Positions 1-12,700 of a stretch of 64,000 nt of DNA are shown here, piece after piece (positions within the stretch are counted from its first letter, which is position 1; every line of letters starts with the position of its first letter). Under the pieces are notes generated by a model, which was not told the origin of the DNA, ran no database searches, and saw only the letters and a list, made by a program, of their open reading frames with translations. The stretch lies in contig NC_133230.1 of the NCBI RefSeq assembly GCF_040436345.1, forward strand, positions 21,152,197 to 21,216,196, read 5' to 3'. The DNA is from Pagrus major (taxonomy: Eukaryota > Chordata > Actinopteri > Spariformes > Sparidae). Made by a program: the position numbers and the translations under genes.

Positions 1-285
1 TAACATATGAAGGATGCCAAGACCAGATTTCAAGCGAGAAACCCCACAAAATGTATCTTTTTTCTTTCCTTTTCTTGAAGAAAAGCAACCATACCCAAGG
101 TTTAACAGAACATATATGCATAGAGAGTAGGTGTGGGTGTGTGTTGAAATCACGAATAGCCAACATCATAAAAATCGTGAACCGTAGAGTCTGTATACAA
201 GGCAACTGTTCTGTAGAAGCAATAGACGTAGTGCAAACTATGAAATAAAGAAAAGTTATTGGATAAATATGCATACATTATGCAC

Positions 286-517
286 CACTGGCGGACTCAG
301 GGGGGGGCCCGGTGGGGGTGATCACTCCTATATTTGAAAAAACGATGCAAAAGTGCCCTCTTTGATGCCCCTGTGGTAGATAAAACACAATAAAGTGCCC
401 TGTGGTGAAGTGCCCTCTCTTCACTATAAGTATATCACGAGTTTCTGCCCCCCCAGACATGTGGTGCCCTTTTTATTTTTTCGCCCTTGGCCCTCAAACA
501 ACCTGTGTCTGCCACTG
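286..517. mobile_element. Degenerate terminal-inverted-repeat element (MITE-like)
   Basis: The left end CACTGGCGGACTCAGG and the reverse complement of the right end, CAGTGGCAGACACAGG, match at about 13 of 16 bases. The interior is non-coding with reiterated GTGCCCT motifs. The CAG-type ends resemble hAT elements, but no clear 8-bp target duplication remains. Confidence 0.45.
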
Positions 518-1375
518 TTACAAGTACAGCTTGCAGGATTTATATAGAGAATTATGTAAAGTAACTCAAACATAGGTAATACAGGTACTTTTCTAAATGT
601 GCTGATGTAAAACAACGTGGTGGTGCCAAAGAATGATCTCAGTACACAGATCCAAACGTGACTCTGCTGTTAAAGGTTTTGTTCCTCCCACTGTCTGTGA
701 ACTATTTGACTAAATTCCAATAAACTGTGAATGTCACGTTGGCTTTCAAGCACCACGTTCATGGCTGTGGGCTGTGGGGTAATTTCATAACTGTGCCTAG
801 TGGAGACCACCAACAACATTATGCAACTCTGCACTTTACAAAAAAAAAAAAAACCTCCCAATTGCAGTCTGATTTTTTTTTTTCCAGCATCACCTCTTAT
901 CACCAGTGTGGTGTCAGAGGTGACAGTGTCAGGACACACCATGAGGTGTAAAAATAAACGCCTAATAAATATCTTATAAATGCCTTTTGTTGTCGAGCAT
1001 TAGCAGTAAAGTGCCAGGTTACATCAGTGTTGTTTATCTCAGCCTACTTTGGGACACTGGACCACGGAGTGTTCTTGCAGGCACATCAAACATGGGTACG
1101 GCAATGTGTTCAGTCGGTAGGCGTCTTGCACTTTCTCTCTCCCCCTCCACTTGACTTTAATTCGGTCTAGTACGCGTCATCCTTACGGACTCGCCTCCAC
1201 GCATTGTGGGCTTATACTTTCTGCCTGGATCACTACATATATATATTAAATTTAAAATAAATAAAAAAATACAAATAAAGAAATCAAACATAAACAAAAC
1301 AAACAAATCCCAGCTGACATTACCCGACGCCTTTATAAGCACATCCCTTCTCCACGGTGTGTGTGTGTTTTTAAA

Positions 1376-1445
1376 GGAGGTGGTGGAGGAGGTGGTGGTG
1401 GTGGAGGAGGAGGTGTGTGTGTGTGTGTGGGGTGTGGGGGGGGGG
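1376..1445 (+). repeat. G-rich C-free tract upstream of prima1
   Basis: Seventy bases of GGA/GGT triplets, then GT repeats and a ten-G run, with no C on the + strand. It lies about 100-170 bases upstream of the candidate TATA box. Confidence 0.8.
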
Positions 1446-1542
1446 ACTTTTTGAGAAGCGGAGGGCGAATTTGTTTGAGCACACACTGTCAGGACTGAGC
1501 TGATGTGAGCGCCGCATCAAGTGCGCGGCGGTGATGCTCCCG

Positions 1543-1549
1543 TATAAAA
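1543..1549 (+). promoter_or_regulatory. Candidate TATA box of prima1
   Basis: TATAAAA in a locally CpG-containing stretch about 630 bases upstream of the prima1 start codon. Transcription would begin near 1573. A leader exon could run to about 1849, where a gtacgg donor follows ATGTAAG, and splice to an AG near 2170; this leader model is inference. Confidence 0.4.
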
Positions 1550-1720
1550 CAGCCCGCTGTATTTTGGCACAGAGGGGGATGCATCAGTTTAACCCTCGGC
1601 TCTGCCCTCCGGACTCGCCCATACAGTATTCAGCCTAGATAAGTTGAGGGGATGTGTGAGCCCGTTGCGAGGAATCCTGCCGCACGATATTCCTGAGGAT
1701 CTCTCTCTCTGCTCGTCTGT

Positions 1721-1785
1721 GCGTGTGTGTGTGTGCGTGCGTGTGTGTGTGTGTGTGTATTTTTTTTTTCTTTTTTTTTTTTTTT
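1721..1785 (+). repeat. GT/GC dinucleotide run followed by T-rich tract
   Basis: Imperfect GT repeat running into a T-rich homopolymer tract, within the presumed prima1 leader region. Confidence 0.85.
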
Positions 1786-2180
1786 CTTCAACTTCGATGG
1801 CTTGAGTGGCCCATTTGCACTCATGCTTGCAGCCGAGGAGGGATGTAAGGTACGGGCCATCTACCGCCCTCACATTGCGCGGAGTAGCGGCGTGATTCAG
1901 GTCGCTATCTGAGTGCCAATAAGACAAAAAACTACTTTCGAGATGTGAATTATCGAGATTTGCTACTCATTCCCGCCGGCTCGCCTGTCCTATGCTCTCG
2001 ACAACGGGATTTCAAGAGGAAAATGATTGTGGCATAAACTATTTCTGGAGACGCTTGTCACAGATATCGCCGCTGAACTGGACAGGGTGGATGGTTATTT
2101 CCCAAACTGTTCAAGCCTATGTATACTGCATTCATTTGTTGGAAACGCTGCCTAGTGTCTTCGAGAACAGCGCAAGAGGA

Positions 2181-2273
2181 ATGCTGGTCCAAGATCTAAT
2201 GCCATTTACTTTAAGTTGTTGGCCTTTTTTCTTCGGTCACTGCCTTCTCTCACTGTTTTTACTCTCATGCCAG
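2181..2273 (+). CDS. prima1: prima1 coding exon 1 (signal peptide)
   Basis: Encodes residues 1-31, MLVQDL followed by a long hydrophobic stretch (PFFFGHCLLSLFLLSC) that reads as a secretory signal. It ends in phase 0 at CAG followed by gtaagc. Confidence 0.9.
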
Positions 2274-5200
2274 GTAAGCAGCATGATCAGGCGCGCCACT
2301 TGTCAATTTACGCATGAGAAGAGGTTGCACTAATGTAGCTGGAGTTTTATCTTCCGATGGACTCTGTGGAACTGATTGTGTTTATTTTTTTTCATGCAAC
2401 TTGTGCATTATGCTGTAATCAATATTGCATGTGTGTTTCCACAGGATGCTGGGGTCACCAGTCCAGGGCAACACCTGTGTTTAGCATGCATGTGTAGAGT
2501 TTCCACTATAAAAGGCATGAGAAAAATAGCTATGCACACACACACATGCACGCACGCACGTACACGCACAGACACTCAGCTCTCTTGTAGTGGGAACATG
2601 GAGTAGCCCACTGTGTTTTTATGATAACAATATTCAGTTATCCCACCAGGATCCCTGCAGCAGGCATATGTTAGTGATGAGTATTCTAACCTCTGCCCCG
2701 TGCTGCTGCCTACAGATAGTGGTGAGCTGTTGTTCACACGCACACAGTGTTGCCAGGGTTCATGTGTAATGTGATCTGCTTGAGTTTCCAAGTCCACCCA
2801 CGCACACTCCTCGGGGCAGCCTGCTGCCCACTCTGTTGGTGGGTGGTTTCTTACAGGGAGCGGGCTGCAGCCATAGACGTGATACTATTCTGCATGTACT
2901 ACATACACAGCAGCCCCAGCAGTGACAACAAAGCTGGAGCCGTGATATGAAAAGAATGCTGAGAGGATATCCACAGTGCTGCTAACTGAGAGGCTGCTGA
3001 GTGTTCAAGCATCTCCATTTGTGCCGCACAGTGTTGTGCTGATGGTACTTCTGAGTAATGCACTGAAGGACGGATGCCTCAGTCATTTCAATGCCTCTCT
3101 CTCTCTCTCTTTCTCTCTCCCTCACCATAAGGGAGAACTCCAGAGGTCATGCTCACGGACTGTGGCGGAGAAAGTTAGTGAAGAGTGCCAGCTGGCATGC
3201 CACTGTCGAAGATACCCTCCCCTTCCTCCTCCACCGCCTCCACCGCCGCCCCCACGGCTACTGGGCACCACAGGTAAAGACTCCCATCACAGTCTCCCAG
3301 GTTTCACACCTGTCTCCCTCCCAAGTCTGCCTGTCTCACTCTCAGTCTGCTCTCGCCCCACAGTTGGATCTCATTCCTAGCCAGATGCAGGTGTCAAGCG
3401 ACTGGCTAGTCTGAAGAAACTGTTTTGACATGAAGTGTTTCCTTTTATATTCGAAAGAAAAATGTACCATCAGCTCCCCTCCCGAGATTGCTGTGTGAGT
3501 GCCCGTGCATGGGCGCAGTTTTTTGCACGTGCGCCTGTGTGCGTGTGATAGAGCCAGCAGGATGTTGACAGCTGAACACAAGACTAATTTATGCCGGGTC
3601 TGACCTTGGGGAGTACCCAGCTGCCTGTGAAATCCATGCCTGCTGGGCTGCCAAGCTCAGTGGTTCAGTGGTAGGGTTTCCCCCGGAGGACCCCTGATTA
3701 AAACACAGATGAGTTAATTAAATTAGCTTTAATTTGATAGAGATAAGGGGCTAATGAACCAGCCCAGTAGTTCCAGCTTCATTTGAAGTTGAGCTGGCGG
3801 CTATAAGGGTGTGTGTATGTGTGTGGTTCGTGTTTAGAGCTTGTATACAACAAGGACATGTACCTGTGTGAAGCTGTTGCCTGTTGAGGCACTTTTCCCT
3901 CTTCGAGATAAATCCACTGACAGATAGGCGAGCATATTTCACCCGCCTGCTCGCTGAAACTTGATATGATTTGTATGTAGTCTCAAGCACCTTAATGAAC
4001 AGTGCACTGAAATATGGGACAGGCGTTGCTGATGATGCAGCCATTCTGAGCTATTACTGCGACTCTTTAGCATCACTCACCCTGAGCCTTTAATATTATG
4101 AGTAGGGAGGAGCACTTAATCATTAAAGTCTCAACAGACAGCAGTGTAAAGGTTTTAATCAATCAGTTCCAGTGATTTTTCTCTGTCTGGTCAATTTAAA
4201 TGGACCTTTATTTTCCCCCCAGTGACTCGCCATGTGAGCCACCTATGAATCGAGAGTTATAGACCCTTCTGTGAATGTTGGTCACTGCTTAAATGCTGTC
4301 AGGACCATCTGACTGTGAAAGTGGGGGGGTTGAATGCCCAATTGCGGCCAACGCATGAGTGGAACGCTGCATCTCCAGTGTTTGATGCCTCCGTACACAG
4401 CAGTATGTCACGATAAATATGATAAGCAGGCCAATTTTTATTCCGTTTCAGCATTACACAGAAATGTTTGCAGAGGGTGGAGACGCCATGAATAATTCTT
4501 CAGTTCTCAATTTAATCTATACAGGCGCATAATTATCTTGATATCCCTCCAGTAGCCCAATTTGCAGAACGGTTAGAGCTGAAATTTTGCTTTAAACTGA
4601 AGTCTTTAAAAATGCAATGAATATGCATAGCTAACGTGCAAAACTGGGACAATGACTGAGACCATATCTATCTTCTGAAAGTCTCCAAAAAAAAAAAATG
4701 TGGAAAAATTGGCAGTTAAGTAAGTCTGCGTGTGCTAAAAATGGTTTCCGAAGTCCTTCAAAGGAGTGTGCTTTATCACAATGAAGTAGATCCTTACCAC
4801 TGACTGAATTAAATCCCACAGCCGTTGACAAAACGCAGGATTAAAATGGAAGTTTGGCTGAGAGGAGCTTTTAAATTCATAGTGACTTATGACGTGGTGT
4901 GCTGGACCGGGGAGAGCCGTGCCTTTTTTATTCACTCCGTAGAAATGTGCTGTGCTGGAAAAATAGTCCACAGCATTACTAAGGAGTATTTGTTGCTATG
5001 GTGTAAACCCTTCCTCTCATTCACAACAAACTAACTGTAAGCGCAGGAGCTACGAGTTTGTTATTGTGTATCCACTGCAGGAGCATGAAACTGGAACAAA
5101 CCAGCGTTCGTATAGATAGATATGCACATGACTAAACTGATTTATAGATGGTGGGAGAGCATCAAATGCTGCAGAAAGAGAGGAGGGAAAGTTCTGCATT

Positions 5201-8200
5201 ACAGACACGAAGTTGCTGATGCACATAATGTTATTCAACATTCCTGGTGAGTGGTCTTACTCCACGGATCTAATGTGGAAAGAGCAGGAGGTTCCTGCAA
5301 CAGTAATTGGTGTGGACAAGAGTGCTGGTGTAAGGAAGGCTGACGGGACCTTAAATGATTCATGGTGTCGGCTTGGATATCTTTGAACGTTGAACCTAAG
5401 ACCTACAGAACAGGCGAGGACACAGCGACTTCCCATCTCAGAGAGCAGGATCACCTCCATGCCGCTCTGTTGTTGTATTGTATAATGCAATCACCAATGA
5501 TCTAATAACAGCGATCAGCATAGTGAATGTTTTTATTTTCTCAGATGCATTATATTCATTCTCTTCTTCTGCATCCAAATCTCCTCCTGCCCCTGCTTCT
5601 TCTTTTTTCTCTCTAAGTGGCAGAGCCCATGGTGCCCTTGTTGACGCCCTGGTGGATGGAGATGGACATAATAGTGCTTGGAACGGTGGGCTGTGCCTCA
5701 GTCGTCTTCCTCCTCTCAGCCATCATCATCTGCTACAAGGCCATCAAGAGGTTGGATGTCACTTTTTCTGCCCTGTTCTTACTTTCAGTTAAATTTCTCA
5801 AAGTAATGACAAATTGAAATAGGAACTGTCACAGCTGGAATACTCTGCATATCATGTGTAATTTGACCCACGGGAGGCTGAATTATCTTTGCTGCCTTCA
5901 AGTGGGAATGACTAAGGAGGCTGCGGTGACCCTGTCATCACCCTGCCGGGTCGCACTGAGGTCAGAGGTTAGATAATGGAATTGGCTGTAAATGTCAGCC
6001 AGGAAGATCCACTACACTGACTCACCCAGAAACATCCTATGTCCTAAATTAATTAATTGAGCTACGTGACTTTATGAGACTGTGCTGATTTTCATTTGCA
6101 TAAGTGTCTTAAGCTTCCTCGAATGGCAGCTGGGTTCATGAAAGTGGAAGCAAGAGGCGAGCGGAGGAATCCCAAGACGCCCACTGTTGCAGCGGGAACT
6201 GTTTTCTCCCATTTGGCTTATTAGAGAAGAGGCTGCGTGAGGTTTTAGCCCGCAGCACAACCCAGACCCAATTCTCTGTGTGACATTCAGGCAGCTTGGT
6301 GTCACACATGCACTCTGACATCCACGTTAATGTTCGCAGACATTTAACAAACACTCGCACACACGTCCGCATCGTGCAAAAGCAAGAGAGGCATGCAGGG
6401 GATGCTTATGTGCACCCATCCATAAACACGCACAACATCTTTACATACATAGATACATCATGTTGGCATATTTACACACTCCATAAAATGTGGCGTAAAC
6501 AGTGACTCCCTGAGAACGGCCACAGATGTGTGTGCTAAATTAGGCAGCCACTTCTGTGTTTTATTTATGTGTATTTAACTTGATTTAGTATGATACCTTT
6601 ATGATTTTTACGGAGCTGTATTAAGCCTGCACGCCAGATATGGCTTTCCTCAGCAGAACTCTATTTCTCCTTTCTTTAAACAACAAATAGGCAAAGTCAG
6701 GCAGCGGAAGTAATGGGTGGTTGGCTCAGGAATTCATTATGGCAATTCTCCAGCCCCCTGTGTAGCCAAGGGGCACCTTTTTTAATGCAGCAGTGGTAGG
6801 AAAGTGTTGTTGCAATACGGGCTCTAGCCCCAAACCCAAGTCATTATTTATGAATTAATTTGCGCAGTCATTCAGTCGCAGGCCACATCTTTTATACATG
6901 CAAGCGGGTCGTGTCCTGAAGCTCTGTGGGCTCTAGACTGCAGACTTTGTGCCATGGCCAAGCTGCCCTCCACTCTGAATGAGAAGGGAAAAATACTCAG
7001 GTCCAGCCAGACTGGCTTCATTAGACATTCATTAGTCACCGTCCAATAGGAGAGCGGTCCAGGGAAAAATGTGATTCCTTTAACATTTGTCACGGATGCT
7101 CTAATCATCCATCGTTCCTGAGAGGAAGGGAGAGGACACAACACAGCGGAAAAAGGACAGAAAAGATGTTGTCTACCAAAGCAAGCAAAGGCAGTAATTG
7201 AGCGTCTTAGTCAATAACAATGTGAGAGAGGGTTTGTCAGTGAGAGAAACACAGCCAGTTATATATAGCCCTTCCAGCCCCTCCGTGCTCCGGGCTTTCC
7301 CAATGAAAATCAGCTGGCCAAGGGCCAAGGCCTGAGCACCACAGACAGCAGAGGAGCTAGCTCTGCAGGTCCCAGCCCTCCTGGCCTTTTGTTATTTTTT
7401 ATAATCTTTGTCTGCCAGTCATCTGTCAGAAGCAAAGGGGCTGGAGAGGAAAAAAGCACTTCCATACAATTCTATTCAGCGTCCACAACACCAGGGAGGC
7501 TGGTGTATGCAAGCATAGAGAAGAGGATTCAGACACATGCTGCGTTTCAGTGTTGCTGTGCCATTTGAGGCAAAAGACATGATGCTGCAGTCCAGGCTGT
7601 CAGCCATCCAAGAAGCCAAAACAAACAAAACTCAAACCAAGTGACTAATGAAGCTAGACGCTTTTCCCAATCACTTACCGCTTGGGGAGGCTTGTCCAAA
7701 GACAGATAATACATCACAGCTGGTCCTGTCCAAGGGCAACACAGTATATCCAAAATACTACATTAAGAGGAGAATACTTGTCAGGCAAAATGGTTTGAAA
7801 TCTAATATTAACTAATACATTATTAATCTCATGTTTTATTTTCAAAATGACAATACCAGCTATGTCAAAACTGGTGACAGATTTTTACAGTCTGTTTTTT
7901 AATGCTTTTTCTTTGAACCATAGCATGTTACTCTAATTTCCAGATGGCTGGAGTAATTGTAAACAGCTCAACACATGTCCCAATTTTCGCCATGATCCAT
8001 TCCCCAAACTTCAAACAGGAAAGTGTGCTGTGATTGCACAGCTTTGATATGAAATATTCATCTAACCTGTGAAGTGTTGTGTTGCCACCTGCCATGTGTC
8101 AACAGCATGGCATCTATTATTGAAGGCCTGGGTAGAGGTCGGTTTGAGGCCCCAATGCTCTGCCCTGTGTGGTGGCCCAGAGCGACATGGTCAGTCTGAG

Positions 8201-9764
8201 CAGAGATTACATCCTGGGAGAAATAAACCGGGTCCAAGCACCTTCCAGCAGGCCATAGATCACCAGTGTGGAACAACATTTTACAGCATGACAGATGAAA
8301 TACTGACCTGCCAAAAAATATCCAAAATGAAAATCATTAGTGAGCAGCAAGGACGTTGCATAACGTTAAACGAATATCGACCCTACTGACGTTCTATTCT
8401 AAGTCGAAGAATTCCCAGACTGGCTGTAAACAATGCCATCTGTCCCTTAGAGAAAACTTTGGTATATCCCAGCTCCCCTAGCTGCAGCCAATCGGCCAAT
8501 CATCTCCCCCGCAGCAGAATGTGTTTCCACCCCGAGGCTGGACAGTTTCCTTTTTGAGGCTTTCCCCAGGTACCACAGGGACACAGCAAGCAGCATCTGT
8601 CCTACATAGCCAGCATGTATCCCTGGTGTCCTCAGCCATACGACCCCTCCCAGCTGACAGAGTCCCACAGGAAGTCTTAGTCACTGTCTCACATTCTGTT
8701 TACAACTTTCCTCGAGAGCCATTGACTCACATCAACAACCCTGATGCAGTTATTCACAATCATCTAGCTCATACATAATGCTCCAAAATATTAACACAAA
8801 TATCAATCTGAGACTATTAAATGACAAAGAAAGCTCAGTGGTCAGTGTTAAACTTCAGTCAAAAGTAAGGAGAATAATAACAATTTGTATCGCACCCAGC
8901 CCAAAATGCTTAACCAGACAAGATCAGATGAAAATAAGAAATTACTTTAAGAAAAGGTTGCAATAATAGTAATAGCAATAATAAAAAACCAAAGTTCAAT
9001 CACAATACAATAACACATTAACAATCATACCAGCAAAGTTACAGGAGCAATATGTAGATATTTTAGTTGAAAACATTGTTAAAAATTACTAAAAGTATCA
9101 ACAGAAAGTGAAGAAATAACAGTTTTGATGTTAATATGTACGGTATTGTATTACAGAGATATCTACTGAAGTGAGCATGCTAACCAGCTAGCCCTGGCCT
9201 GTAATAGTCTAAAGCTGTGTAAATATAACACTCCCCTCGTCCCCAAACTCCCAGTCCGAACCGCTAGCTGCACGGCTAACTGAGCTAACTAGCTAAGGGC
9301 AGCTACTGTTAGCAGCTGTTAGCAGTTATTCTGAGGATATGCTTCCCCCTATTTGTTTTCAATATCAATTTAACAAGTGCCCAACTCCTACATATTGCTC
9401 CTGTAACTCAAACCAGCCACGACACCCGTCAACAATTTCACGTTCCGACCCATGACTACTATCATGAGTACTGATACTACTACTATCTATCTAGTACATG
9501 ACTACATTATTACTTGAGTACTCAGTTCTCCAGGGCCAGGCCACACCCATCGTTCAACTCAGCCTTCATTTTGATCTCAACTACACACCTGTAAAGTTCC
9601 ACGATTGCGTCTTGCGAGGTTCAGGCACTATGGTGATTACAAAATCTGTCCACAGACAGACATATAAACACCTGGCAAGATAGTCAGAATCACGTCCGTG
9701 TTAGTTCCAACTACAATAGGTGTAACCAGGAAGACATTTTGCAAATGACACACACAAACAAACA

Positions 9765-9798
<34 letters not shown>

Positions 9799-12700
9799 GA
9801 GTCACAGTCTGAAAACATTACAAGCCGCCGTTCCACCGCGCCTGGTAAAGAAAGTTCTTCTTTATTTTTTTAAAAACTTTGAGAGAGTTTGCTGATCTAA
9901 TATCAAGGGGAGGGTGTTCCACAGTTTAGGGCCATAAAAACAGACTGCAGCCTTATGAGATGTCTTTTGGGACACTTTTGGAACTTCGAGAAAAAAAAGC
10001 AGCAGAAGATCTGAGAGTTCTTATTGGGACAGAAAATGAGAGGCAGTTGTTGATGTATGAAGGTGCTAGATTATGTAAGGCTTTGCAGAGAAGTAAAACG
10101 ACTTTAAAAACTAATTGTGCGGTAAAAGATACAGGTAGCCAGAGGGGATTTGTGATTAGTCGAGTAGTCGATTTAACGTTTCTACCCTCGCTAGGTGGCA
10201 CCAAAAATACTAGTAGGATAATTATTATTTTATTCAATTGTTTTATTTGAATCACACGATGACATACTTTGTTGTGAAATGTCATCTTCCTTGTCAAATC
10301 TTACTTGACAATAAATAAACCATCAAATCACATCAATTTTATTTATATAGCCCAAAATCACAATCACATTGCCTCAGTGGGCTTTACAATCTGTACAGTG
10401 AACGACATGCTCTGTCCCTAGACGCTCAATTTGAGTGAGGAAAAACTTGCCATATTGAGAAAGAAGTATTTTTAACAGGGGGAAATAAAGATGGAAAAAA
10501 CCTCAGGAAGAGCAACAGAGGAGGGATCCCTCTCCCAGGACAGACAGACATGCAATAGATGTCGCATGTAGAGAACAGAATAACAAAATCACAGTTAAAA
10601 ATTTGCATTGACAGAATTTCTGACACAAGTAATTATACAATATATGTGAAGTGTGTGGATCCAGGAGGACGTCTGGGCAGGCCGAGGCATCGCCAAGCGG
10701 TGCCCGAGTCACATGACCTCCACTCCACCATGGTGACCTGGAAGAGGGCAGGCAATAAAAACAAAAATATCAGAATGAAGAGACAACGAATTTTACAGAA
10801 GTATGGATATAAGGAGATAGTAAAATAGAAGAATAAGCTTTCATCACAAAGGTTAACAATGCGGATTAGCTGGTGCGTCAAAGATGAGTGTTTTCTTAGA
10901 CGAGTCGTTTAGTCTAAGTAAGTTTTAGTTGGCAGTGCAGTGATGCCAGCAGGCAGAGAGGTAATGTGATGTCTGTTTTGGTACTGGTCAAAATCCTGGC
11001 TGCAGCGCATTCTGAATTACCTGTAATTTTCTAAAAGGCTATACAGGGAGACCAGTGAAAAGAGAGTTGCAATAAACTAAGTGGCTTGTAATAAAAGCAC
11101 GTATCAGCATTTCAGCATCATTCGGAGTTAAAAATGTTCTAATTTTGGCGATGCTCCTCAGAGGTCAAAGTGATGTTATTCTTATAGACAATATTACAAC
11201 AAGAGTTAGCTTATAGTGGTGAGGCTGTACACAGCGGTGCTTTGAGATCACGTCAACATGCTAACATAGCTACTCACAGTGACAATGTTAACTCTGATGC
11301 TAAGCAGGTGTAATGTTAACCATGATAACAATCTCAATTTAGCGTGTTAGGATGCTACCATTTTGCATTTGCAAGGTTGATGGGAATGTCATTCTGTCTG
11401 CAGGTATTTGGACAAATTGAAATGTTTATGGTCTCACCAAAGTTATTGCAAATAAGTTCATGGCAGTCCGTGTGTGGGCGGACAGACAGACTGAAATTGC
11501 TATCTGTAGAGTAATGCGACAGAGGAGCCACACTGTGAGTGTTTACCATTTAGACCCCATTGAGGTTTTTTTTGGTTGAGTCGAAGCCCTTTAAAGACTG
11601 TTAAAGATCCCGAGCGTGACTTTAGTGACAGATGAAAGTTTTCCTGGAGTGACTTCAAATGAAAACCTGGATGGAGTTGCGCTCAGCAGGGTTCCTGAGG
11701 AGCTCTGATGAGCACAGGAGGTGGAGGGGCGGAGGTGGTAAACAGCGCTGAAATGACAGCTGAAAAACAGCCAGAGACAGGAACGGTTTTATAACCCGAC
11801 AGCAAACAAGATGGTTGTTTAACAGGTGTGGTGAAATTAGATTGGCTTCAGTGCATGGGAGCAACAAAAATGACAGCTGACCAATTGAGGTGACAGTGAA
11901 GGGAAAATGAGCATGTGCAAGAAAAGTGCGCATACTAATTGAACAGCAAGAAATATTTCAATCAATCAATCGTGCAATTTCTAGAGAAATGTCCAATGTT
12001 GTTATTTTACAGTCTCAGATTGATTATGATTTAGAAAATGTCTGTGGAAATAGACATGGGGCTATGAATTATAATTCAGTGTGTTAGCCATATAATAAAT
12101 GCTACAATTTTCAAGCTCACAGTGTATGCATGCATGATGTTTTTTTTTTTTTTTTACTAAGATCATGTTAAAGGTGTTGATTCGCCCTAATGATAAGGCT
12201 TCGAGTCCATGGACATAATAACAGAAACACCATCAACCATATCAGAAAGTATATAATGCAATACCGAAAACGACAGCACCAATGTTCTCTTAAAGCTACT
12301 TCATGTACTTTCTGCTGAACTTTGAACTGTGGCCACTGATAGGATGGCACATGCTAAAATATAAGAGCAAACAGTCATTAGTAACTAAGAAACATGGATC
12401 GCTAAAAGCTTTGTAAACAAAAGAAACCACATGTGAAAAACTATAAAACAAAACAACCACCCTAAAAGAAACAACTAAAATATAGAATATAAAATCCTCC
12501 ACAAGAACACACACCATAAGCAATCCCAACATCATTTAAAAAAAAATAGAGGTAACGCTTTATGTTAAGGTCCTTGTAATAGGCGTTAGTTAATGGGTAA
12601 TAAGGCCAAAAAATTTTGTGGGACATTGTGGTTAATTTCAAAGAAATTTCAAATATGTTGCTTGGTCAATACCACCTAGTGTTCCCGAAATTACCAGCCA

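Noticed and set aside
1992-2180. 63-residue N-terminal extension of PRIMA1 from an upstream in-frame ATG
   Set aside because: It would place the signal peptide internally, and the MLVQDL start matches known PRIMA1 proteins.
3650-3705. tRNA-like A box (TGGTTCAGTGG) suggesting a tRNA or SINE head
   Set aside because: No B box or cloverleaf partner follows at the right distance.
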